From: Vombatus ursinus | Taxonomy: Eukaryota; Chordata; Mammalia; Diprotodontia; Vombatidae | DNA length: 64,000 bases | Assembly (NCBI RefSeq): GCF_900497805.2 | Contig: NW_020954687.1 | Coordinates: 3,036,817-3,100,816, forward strand | Direction of reading: 5' to 3' | In this document: positions 55,777 through 64,000 of the stretch, in pieces | How positions within the stretch are numbered: the first letter of the stretch is position 1 | Layout of the letters: the number at the start of each line of letters is the position of its first letter | Made by a program: the position numbers and the translations under genes | Notes under the pieces: model-generated | What the model saw: only the letters and a program-made list of their open reading frames with translations | The model's database searches: none | Told to the model about the DNA's origin: nothing

Positions 55777-58700
55777 GTATGTACATATTTTTGACATCAA
55801 AATCCAAAATAATTATAATAGATGCATTTATGTTTCATCTACTTTTGACAAGTAAAAGTAAATCCCATTTTTAAAGCAATTTAATTTAACAAAGTACTTA
55901 CTTTACAACATCTCTTTGGGTGGAAATGGAAGTATTAAGGTTTCTATTTTACAGATGTGGAAATTGAGATATTGAGTAGTTGAGTGACTTGCCCCTGCTT
56001 ACCCAACAACTGAGTGTTGTAGTAGACACTGAAATTCAAGGTCCTTCTAGTTCCAAGACCCATTTTTGTTTGTCTTAGATACTAAAGTGTTTTTGGCAGG
56101 CAAAGAAAGGGACTAAGGCAGGAGTGGGGAACCTGCAGCCTCGAGGCCCTCAGGTGTGGCCCTTTGACTGAATCCGAACGTCACAGAGTATTTACTCTAG
56201 GGTCCTTTCAGGCACAGAGCTGTATGAACAAAGACATAGAAGTGGAAAAGGGTAAGGTGTATTGGGAGATAGAGAGAGAGAGTGGTCCAATTTGACTGCA
56301 ATGTAGCGTTCTTGGAGGAGAGTAGGATCACAAGATCTTGGATCTAGAACTGGAGGAAGGGACCTCAGGATCCTGCTTCATTTTACATACAAGAAAACTG
56401 AGGTTGAAAAACTTTAGTGACTTGCTCAAGGTCATTCAGCTAGTAAGTGTGTGAGGCGGGACTCCAACCCTGAGTAGACCAGACTCTGGAAGGCCTTGAA
56501 AGCCAAAAATGTTATTTACTTGGCAGGCAAATAGGGAGTCAAGTTGTTACGTGACTGTTACTCCTTTCCCTTTTCCACCTCCATGCTCATGTTTATATAG
56601 TACCCTATGTTTGCAGGACTCCTCTTCTCTTTGTCTACTGAATTCCTCCACATTCTTTGAAAGCCAAATTAAGTGGCATCTATGCGAAATGTTCCAGTGA
56701 TCTACAGTTTCATGACTTCTCTGCCTCTGTTCAGCAGCATATGAATAAGAAGGGAGGTAGAATATTTCTCTAGTTCTTCCAGTCATTCAACAAACATCTG
56801 TTAAGCCCTTTCTGTGGGCAGACCACTGCATTTAGTTCATTCAGATACAAAGTTTATGTAAGACATCCTTTTACTCATGATCCTAGTCTACCAGGAGATA
56901 ATATGAATAATTATAACAGTGTTACTAAGAGATAATATGGATAATTATGACAGTATTACTAAGAGGTGCAGAATAAAACTGCTTTTTAAAGTCTTTGGCA
57001 AAAGATGCCTTGCTTAAGGATAGAGCAACGGACTTGAAGTCAGCAAGAATTGAATTCAAATCTGGCCCCAGACGTTTTCTATCTGTGTGACCTTGGAAAT
57101 GTCACTTAACTGCTATAAAATGGGGATAATAATAATACCTACTTTCCAGAGTGGTTGTGTCAAAAGACATAGTATCTGTAAAGTGCATAGGGTGCTTGAT
57201 AAAAGTTTCCTTCCTTCCTTTCCTATTTCCTCTAGGATTAAATATAAACTCTTCACCTTATAAGGGTTACTTTACATATAATATTAAAGCAGTTGGCACA
57301 ATGCATAGAGTGCCAGGCCTGGAGTCAGGAAGACTCATCTTCATGAGTTCAAATCTAGCCTCAGACACTGACTAGCTGTGTGACTCTGGGCAAGTTATTT
57401 AACCTGGTTTGCCTTAGTTTCCCCATCTGTAAAATGAGCTAGAGAAGGAAATGGCAATATAGTCTCTTCACCTTAAAGCACTTACCTTTCTGGTCTTTTA
57501 ACACATTGCTTCACCCTGTGTATGGACCAACAATACTGGCCCATCTGCTGCTCTGCTTTCATTCTTCATGTCTAGTCTCTGTGCCTTTGCCTTGGCTGTG
57601 CCTGTGTCTAGGATGCTATCTTTCCTCACTTCTGCCTCATGGATTCCCCGTTTTACTTCAAGACTAAGCTAGCTCAAGTGCCACCCTGAGCAGGAGACTT
57701 TTCCTTGTTCCCCAGATATTTCAGCCTTCGCTTCTTCTGCTGTTTTGCATACATCTTATATCCTTGTGTATTTACATATTATCTGCCATTCAAATGAAAG
57801 CTCCTTGTGGAGCAGGGACTGTTGTGCATTTAGCTTTGTATCCTCCGCATTTCACTTAGAGCTTGGCATATAGTAGAGACCGATTAAATATTTGTTGACT
57901 AATAAATCAGACACAAAGAATATTGCTGGGGGAAACAAACCTTAGGAGATATTTATTGAGGCTGGTGCCTTAGCTGGAGGAAACTAATGTATGGAGTAGA
58001 AAACGGGGAAAAGGAAAATCAGAAATTACATTTGAACATGGCCCAGGGAGATGCTGACCAAATTATTAGGGCAGGATACCCTGTGGGGTGGTGGAGGTGA
58101 TGCCTAGGGCCAAAAAAAAAGAAAATGCCCTCATTATCTAAACCTCTTGGGCTTAAAAAGGGACTTCAGCCAGAGCCTGGGGGACAGAATTAGCAAGCTT
58201 GGGGATAGACTAGCAAGAACTTGACCTAAAAGGTCAGAGCTGAGGGAAGGAGCCTTTAAGAAGGAAAGTGATTTAACTAATAGAGAGTATCTAGAAGTGA
58301 CTGTGTAGAGTTAATTGAGTAGAATGAAACTGTTTGTGATTTCCTATATTTCTGAAAAGACAGGTAGGTAGGTGGTGCAGTGGATAGAGGGCTGGGTGTG
58401 GAGTCAGGAGGATGTGAGTTCAAATCCAGCCTCAGATACTTACTAGCTATATGACCCTGGGTAAATCACCTAACCCTGTTTGCCTCAGTTTCCTCATCTG
58501 TCAAATGAGCTGGAGAAGCAAATGGCAAACCACTCCAATATCTCTGCTAAGAAAACCCCAAATAGGGTCAGGAAGAGTCAAACACAACTGAAACAAATGA
58601 ACGACCACAATTATTTCTCACAGATGCTTGGTTGTTTGATTGTAGTTTGGAGAACTGTGTTCTGGTTGAATTGTAGCCCTGTAATCATTAATAAATCCCT

Positions 58701-61700
58701 GAGCCTCACCTATAAATATTAGAAAACTGGAATTTAAACAAAGAATGTAAGGTCTTTGAGTAAAGGGACTGTTACATTGTTGTCTTTGTATCCCCACAGA
58801 GGTTGGCACAGTGCCTGGTACATAGTAGGTGCTTAATAAATGCTTGTGATTGATTACATATGTAAGAAATTTTTCTGAAGAAATTCTGAATATTTATGTG
58901 CTGCATGTGTTAAAGTATTCAGAATAATGGAGAAATAATATACCTTTGGGAACTAGTCTTGTATTAGAAATTATTAGATAGTAACTACTTTAGTTCAGTT
59001 GTTTTAGTTTTCTCAGACTCTTCCTGACCCCATTTTGGCTTGTTTGGGCAAGGACACTGGAGTAATTTGCCATTTCCTTCTCTAGCTCATTTTACAGATG
59101 AGGAAACTGAGGCAAACCAGGTTAAATAACTTGCCCAGAGTCTCACAGCTAGTCAGTGTCTGAGGCTAGATTTGAACTCATGAAGATGAGTCTTCCTGAC
59201 TCCAGGCCTGGCACTCTATGCACTGTGCCAACTGCTTTAATATTATATGTAAAGTAACCCTTAAATCAGGGGTGGGGAAACTTTTCATGTTGGAAGGCTG
59301 TATTATGTTTAGCTGTAATTAAATAAGGCCACATTAAAGAAACTTCAACTATATATACTTAAAAATGTACATTATTTTGTAAAAATCTAACTACTATGTA
59401 CTTAATATTTTCATAAAATGAAAACTATGTGTTAATTTTAAAGTTAACTAACATTTTAATGACTTAGTTGTGTCTGCTTTTTGTTGGAAAGCAGTTGAAT
59501 ATTTGGTTGCAGCATGGAGGTCCGCAGTTTCAGTTGGTCCTCTAGATGGGTAGCAATCATTTGTGACCTTAAAGGAGTCTTGATTTGAGTGAGGTAGGAG
59601 AATGTAGATTTGCAACAATAAGTGGTTGAAAAGCAGGAAAGCATTTTTTGGGCATGATGTCGAAGGCATGGGTATTTTGCATTTTTCCATATTTCAGTTG
59701 GATCTTTCTTGTTGTCAGACGGTGACTTTAAAATGTCATCTACTTAGAGCTCAATCAATTCCGTCTGTAGTTCTTTAGGTGCCTTGGTGATATCAACTAG
59801 GTGAGGCTGAAATGTAATTTCAGTGTGACGTCATGATTCTCAAAGTCAGTGAACCTTTCATTGTATTCTCCAATTAATAGGTCTATAATAGCTGCATATT
59901 CTTCAAATGATTTGCATATATTATCCTGCTTATCAATGACCTTTGCTAACTAGGGAAAATGTTCATCCAAAATTTCCTTTTGAAAGATAGCTTTTTTTGA
60001 AATGCTTGGATTTTTTTTTTTGCCACATGTCATATATAGACTTAGTTTTATCTTCCAAAGAAGTATTTAAGTTGTTTTAATTTGACATGATATCGCATAG
60101 AAATGCAGCATTCCTATAGAAATCTTCTTTCAATAATTCACATTGCTGATTCTGTTCTTCATAAAATTTAACTGTTTTCACAAAGATAAAATTTTGGGTA
60201 ATACGTGTCCCTGTGATAGCCAATGCAGTTTAGAATGACATGGCAAATCCACACTGAATACCTCATCTTTCAACTTTAGCATATTACAAAACTGATGATG
60301 CCATGTTGCATTTGCGTGAATACAGTTAATAATACTTATAACTTGTTGCAAAGTGTCACTTAAAAAAGTAGCTTTAACACAAAGATTTTGCTGATGCAAG
60401 ATACAGTGAAAAGAAATGAGAGCATCTGGATCTGTTAATACTTTTTTTTTGTCTGTGCAAATAAACCCTTCATGTTTTCCTGTCATGGAAGGTGTACCAT
60501 CTGTACATACACTCACTGAATTTACCAAATTCAGTCCAGCTCATGACATTTATCTTGAAAGTTGAAAATATCTATTCCCTGTGTTGTTTGCAAGAGTGCC
60601 CAAAGTGAGTAACTCTTCGTAGCAAAGAAAATCTTCTGTTATGACCCAAATGAAGTATAAAACTTGCACCAAGTCAGTAGTATCAGTTGATTCATCCAAA
60701 GCGATTGAATAATATATTTTCCTTTTGAAGTATTGCATGAAATTATTCTGTTAAGTTGAAGGCTAATTCATGCTGCTAATCAGTTATTATCCTTGAAAGA
60801 AGCAGTTGTTTGTACTATCGGGGTCTCAGCATCCTACAGCTTTGACATTGCATTCTTTCACAATTTCTACATCACTGAATGATTTCCCTTTTTTCCTGAG
60901 TATATAAAGCTACTTTATAAGTTGCTCCAATGGCATTATTTCCAGGTCTTATTGCTGCTTGAAAGAATTGTCTTTGCTTTTGCTTTTCATCTTTTAATTT
61001 CTACAATACAACCTTTCATGCCACTCCTTCTAATTTAAAATATTTGTGGTGCTTATGAGTGTTTTAATGCTGATGAGCATTGAATTACTTTAATGTTGAT
61101 ATTACAGTATCACAAAACAAACAAATCATCTTATCTTTAACAGAAACAAGATAATATTGTAATTCCCAATCCTCATTAAAAAAATCTGTTTTCTTCCTTC
61201 AGTGTTCTCTTGGTGGTCTTTGACATGATGGGCTGTTAAGCAGACAGAATTAAAAAATACTGTTGAGCTGTGCAACTATTCACAAATTCCACTTCAAACA
61301 GAAACACAGTGCACCATTGTCAAAAGCTAATAACAGACTGGTGTACTCAACCCTCATAAACTCTTGTCAACCAGCCTTATGAGGTAGTAGCTCCAGTCAG
61401 ATGGGGGAAGTTAGAACTAAATAATGAGCGTAGCAACCATCAATTTAGCCCTTATGGCTTACTAATGTTCTAATTGTGCTGGTTGATCTGGGAGGATTAT
61501 TTTGTTGAAACTTATTTTATTTTTTGATATTTTAAATATGTTAATTTTAAAAAGGAAATAAAAATATAAAAGATGAACAAAGATGTATTAATAAAAAATA
61601 AAAGGATTTGTTCTGTAAAATTTGGATTCAGTCAAAAGGCCACACTTAAGGACCTAAAAGGCCACACGTGGCCTTAAGGCCGCAGGTTCCCTACCCCTAC

Positions 61701-63640
61701 CTTAAATACTTTTGTCTATAGGACCTTGTTAGTAAGGTCAGAATTTAACTGGAATTCAATATATTTGATGTTTTCAAGGTGCCAGTGTAGTGGACTCAAG
61801 ACTTTTAGCATTTGTAAAAAAAAATTATTCAAATGATTTAAATGGTATATATTTGTAATTTTATGAAGTTAACATTAACAGTGAAAGTACCAGAAAATTT
61901 TTCAAAATTGTTGCAGCAATATCGGTAAACTTGTGGATTATCTCTTTATTACCCTGGAAATAGGGTAATTGAAGTTTGATATCTTAGAATCATAGATTAT
62001 TAGAGTTGGAAGGGAGTCTAGAACCTAGACTAACCTAGTCTAGAGTATAGTCCAATCCTAAATTCAGGCCTACTATTTGTAAGTATAAACATATATTTAG
62101 AAGATACCTTAAATGTCTTCTAGCTCCACTCCTGTCCCATTTTACAGATAAGGGCTCCATTCCCTAAATCTCCAGTTGCCTATTGGACATTTTGAACTGA
62201 CTATCCTGTACATACCTTAAAACTCAGCATGTCTTAAACCAGGGGTGGGAAACCTGCAGCCTCCAGGCCATAGATTCCCTACCCCTGAAACTGAACTCAT
62301 TAACTTTCCCCCCAAACCCTCCGCTCTTTTAAACTTCCCTGTTACTGTAAAGGGGCAGCTAGTTGGCACAGTGACTAAAGTGCCAGGCCTGGAGTCAAGA
62401 AAACTCGAGTTCAAATATGGCCTTAGACACTAGCTGTGTGACCTTGGGCAATTCATTCAAGTCCCAGTGCCCTGGACTGAGACTATAAATTGCTCAGGTG
62501 TTGATTTGCATCGGGAGAAGAAGGCATCTCATTGACAGCTCCCTATGCTAATAATATCACAGATTTATTAAAAAGAAAAAGATCACAGCAAGCATTGCAT
62601 TTAGTGTTTATTCTTTGTCTCCAAGAAATAGATAATCCTTTTCCTGTTAGTCTCAAGGTGCAAACCAATTAGTCTAGGAGTAATAAACTTGTAAACTCAA
62701 ATAGATCAGTAATTTATAGCAAGGTCATTTTTCAAATTAAAATATTGATTAAAATGCATTTAGGACAGTAGAAAAAATTGCTGGCAAAGTAGTGAAGGAA
62801 TTTAAGGCCTTGGAGTAGATATTGATAATAATGGGAAAAAATACAATATTTAAGTGTTTGCCTTTGATACCAGAAGACAATATATATTTAAATAGACTAT
62901 ATTTGATAGATTATCCATGAGTTTTTTGGAAGGAATTGAAATTTACAGATACACATATACACAGACACACACAGAGTACTGTCACTATATAACATTTACC
63001 ACAGACAGGAATTTAGTATATGGTAGGTCCATACTGAACTTCATTCTGAGGGTGTTAGTTATTAAAGTACCAAAAAGACTTTATACATTGAGGTTTCTGT
63101 ATAGATACATGTCATTCAAGCTAGATTGTAATTGATGGGAGATATGACTTTTTTTTTTCCTACTGAAAAGAGGTAAGAGTTAGACTTAAGGAAATAATAA
63201 TAATATTTTCATGTCTTTTCTCCATATAAAATTCAGTTATTTTTTTCTAGTTATATTTTCAAAAGTGGAAGTTTGCCTATGAAAGACAATCATGTTTCAA
63301 ATAATTATAAGGTCTTGATTTTATACCAGACAAAAAGAAGAAACACATTAATTGTAATTTTTTCCTCTTTTATTTCTTTTTAAAGAGAGAAAACTGAAAA
63401 AGCATCTCAGGTAGTCTTCATGAATGGCCAAGAGACAACTGTGCAACATCCTGACATGAAACAAACTTATAATTTTGTTTATGACTTTTCATTCTGGTCT
63501 TTTGACAAATGTCATTCTAACTATGCAAGCCAGATGACAGTCTATGAGACGTTAGCAGTGCCACTCCTGGAAAGTGCCTTTGAAGGTTACAACACTTGTC
63601 TCTTTGCTTATGGACAGACTGGCTCTGGAAAATCATATAC
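54689..63640 (+). CDS. KIF14: KIF14, kinesin family member 14 (5' part, runs off the window)
   Basis: The coding sequence joins 54689-55776 and 63386-63640 and then continues outside the window, giving 447 complete residues here (human protein about 1,648). KIF14 is a plus-end kinesin-3 type motor that concentrates at the spindle midzone and midbody, binds PRC1 and citron kinase, and is needed for cytokinesis. Loss in humans causes microcephaly and Meckel-like disease. Seen here are the long N-terminal extension (1 to about 350), the motor start TVAIRVRPF, the FSFWSFD block (397-403), and the P-loop [12 protein letters not shown] (GQTGSGKS at 439-446), interrupted by the next intron within the T codon. 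No stop or frame change occurs in the exons. It lies downstream of DDX59 on the same strand, as in other mammals, but has its own CpG promoter. Confidence 0.96.
56119..56190 (+). mobile_element. hAT (Charlie8-like) terminal fragment
   Basis: It begins 'caggagtggggaacctgcag' and continues 'gtggccctttgactgaatcc'. This matches the reverse complement of the right end of the complete element at 59267-61699. The other end is missing. Confidence 0.75.
56985..57235 (+). mobile_element. MIR-type CORE-SINE
   Basis: 'gacttgaagtcagcaagaat', 'gtgtgaccttggaaatgtca' and 'aaatggggataataataata'. Confidence 0.7.
57249..57475 (+). mobile_element. SINE-derived insertion with extra 5' sequence
   Basis: The insert at 57261-57463 is flanked by identical 12-bp 'ctcttcacctta' (57249-57260 and 57464-57475). 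It starts with about 22 bp of non-SINE sequence ('gggttactttacatataata'), then a CORE-SINE head and body cut off at 'ggaaatggcaa', without an A tail. The 194 bp from 57264 to 57457 are nearly identical (about four differences by eye) to the reverse complement of 59067-59260. Confidence 0.85.
57500..57905 (+). mobile_element. L2-type LINE 3' end
   Basis: 'cattgcttcaccctgtgtat' region, then 'caagactaagctagctcaag', 'tgaaagctccttgtggagca' and 'taaatatttgttgactaata'. A typical L2 3' segment. Confidence 0.7.
58362..58610 (+). mobile_element. CORE-SINE, long form
   Basis: The head is 'aggtaggtaggtggtgcag', followed by the CORE, then 'aatggcaaaccactccaa' and 'aagaaaaccccaaatagg'. Near full length. 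Confidence 0.85.
58735..58855 (+). mobile_element. L2-type LINE 3' terminus
   Basis: 'gaatgtaaggtctttgagta', then 'ggcacagtgcctggtacata', then 'taataaatgcttgtgattga'. Confidence 0.75.
58998..59258 (-). mobile_element. CORE-SINE, long form
   Basis: A reverse-strand copy with head near 59240 and tail near 59000. Its head and the adjoining non-SINE bases (to 59262) were copied into the insertion at 57261-57463. It abuts the hAT element. Confidence 0.85.
59259..61707 (-). mobile_element. hAT-superfamily DNA transposon, Charlie8-like, with both ends
   Basis: The element spans 59267-61699 (2,433 bp) between perfect 8-bp target duplications 'ccttaaat' (59259-59266 and 61700-61707). The terminal inverted repeats are 'caggggtggggaaac' on the left and the complement of 'ggttccctacccct' on the right, with one changed terminal base. 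The transposase lies on the minus strand in several broken frames. ALDESTD-like text ([12 protein letters not shown], 60550-60738) and [10 protein letters not shown] (60178-60528) carry two of the catalytic aspartates. The C-terminal dimerisation part ([19 protein letters not shown]) lies at 59456-59644. It resembles the transposase captured in the human GTF2IRD2 gene. This copy is dead by frame breaks. Confidence 0.92.
61985..62165 (-). mobile_element. MIR-type CORE-SINE, worn
   Basis: 'tcatagattattagagttgg', then 'cattttacagataagggctc'. Confidence 0.55.
62240..62287. mobile_element. 48-bp minimal hAT-like element
   Basis: Left end 'caggggtgggaaacctgcag' and right end 'ttccctacccctg' match the termini of the 2.4-kb hAT element, with only about 15 bp between. 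The flanking 8-mers are not a clean duplication. Confidence 0.7.
62351..62475 (+). mobile_element. CORE-SINE fragment
   Basis: 'aaaggggcagctagttggca' through 'gtgtgaccttgggcaattca', truncated in the CORE. Confidence 0.8.
62476..63385. other. KIF14 intron 2 end, nothing recognised
   Basis: AT-rich with a short CA-rich patch near 62950-62972. No exon or repeat family could be named. It ends at acceptor 'tttctttttaaag' (63385). Confidence 0.5.
63386..63640 (+). CDS. KIF14: KIF14 exon 3 (residues 363-447 and part of 448)
   Basis: The acceptor is '...ctttttaaag' and the donor 'catatac|gtaagt' at 63641. The exon codes for [15 protein letters not shown] and the motor core to the P-loop GQTGSGKS. 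It is 255 nt long with a phase 2 exit, so the intron splits the T codon of GKSYT. Confidence 0.95.
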
Positions 63641-64000
63641 GTAAGTTTTATTGTATGTACAATTGTTTAGATGCTTATTAAACTTTTAAACTATATATTT
63701 ATTAAACTTTAAATAAATAAACTCATGGCAGAATTGCCACAGTGTTAGGGCACATGTTGGGAATGGGGAGTACTCTATTACCACTTATCTTTTATCTTAC
63801 TTCAGAATTCTTACCCCTCAACCTAGAATAAGTTTCTATTGGACATTCAGTTTTTCCTCTAATGGCTTTTAATGTTTTGGGGATATAGTCAAGATAATAC
63901 AATACAACACAATATAATGTATGGCTTTAATTTATCATGGCCAAAGAAGCTAGAAAGTATTTTTTTTTTAAATTATAGTCTTTCCTTATTATAATGTTTT
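63641..64000 (+). other. KIF14 intron 3 (start)
   Basis: AT-rich intronic sequence after the donor. No further exon was recognised before the window ends. Confidence 0.7.

Larger units (their letters stand above)
55777..63385 (+). other. KIF14 intron 2
   Basis: A 7.6-kb intron rich in insertions: MIR pieces (55910-56060, 56325-56470, 56985-57235), hAT fragments, L2 tails, CORE-SINEs and a 2.4-kb hAT transposon. The last kilobase (62500-63385) is AT-rich and unassigned. Confidence 0.75.

Overview
The window is nuclear DNA from a mammal, most likely a marsupial. Two intron-containing genes have clear mammalian orthologues. The spaces between exons are filled with marsupial-type retroposons: tRNA-headed CORE-SINEs of the MAR1/WSINE kind, THER1/MIR copies, L2- and L3/CR1-type LINE tails, RTE fragments, and L1 copies with the usual marsupial 3' end. 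The species cannot be fixed from the sequence alone.

Region 1 (about 1.3-22.9 kb, + strand) is DDX59, a DEAD-box RNA helicase with an N-terminal HIT zinc finger. A CpG-island promoter (1310-2240) carries an RFX X-box next to a CRE-like site. Seven coding exons follow (3069-3866, 6871-7038, 10071-10160, 14704-14955, 16471-16623, 18771-18899, 22177-22440). All introns are phase 0 with GT-AG ends, and the exons encode an uninterrupted 617-residue protein with every helicase motif.

Region 2 (about 22.9-50.2 kb) is intergenic. It holds nested retroposons, a decayed intronless KRAB zinc-finger retrocopy with two KRAB boxes (28.9-30.7 kb), a LINE reverse-transcriptase remnant split by a tiny L1 insertion (33.8-35.0 kb), a SINE/L1 chimaera (45.7 kb) and several duplication scars. 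No live gene was recognised here.

Region 3 (50.2 kb to the end, + strand) is the 5' part of KIF14, the mitotic kinesin. A CpG island with a CCAAT box and a CDE/CHR-like cell-cycle element precedes a non-coding first exon with its donor at 50801. Coding exon 2 (54689-55776) holds the N-terminal tail and the start of the motor. Exon 3 (63386-63640) reaches the P-loop, and the gene continues beyond the window. Intron 1 contains a solo LTR. Intron 2 contains a 2.4-kb hAT (Charlie8-like) DNA transposon with a perfect 8-bp target duplication, and a young SINE-derived insertion that copies sequence lying 1.8 kb away in inverted orientation.

DDX59 followed by KIF14 in the same orientation is the known mammalian gene order. 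The genes are independent: DDX59 is linked to ciliary/Hedgehog phenotypes and KIF14 to cytokinesis. Their promoters show matching, different regulatory signatures.
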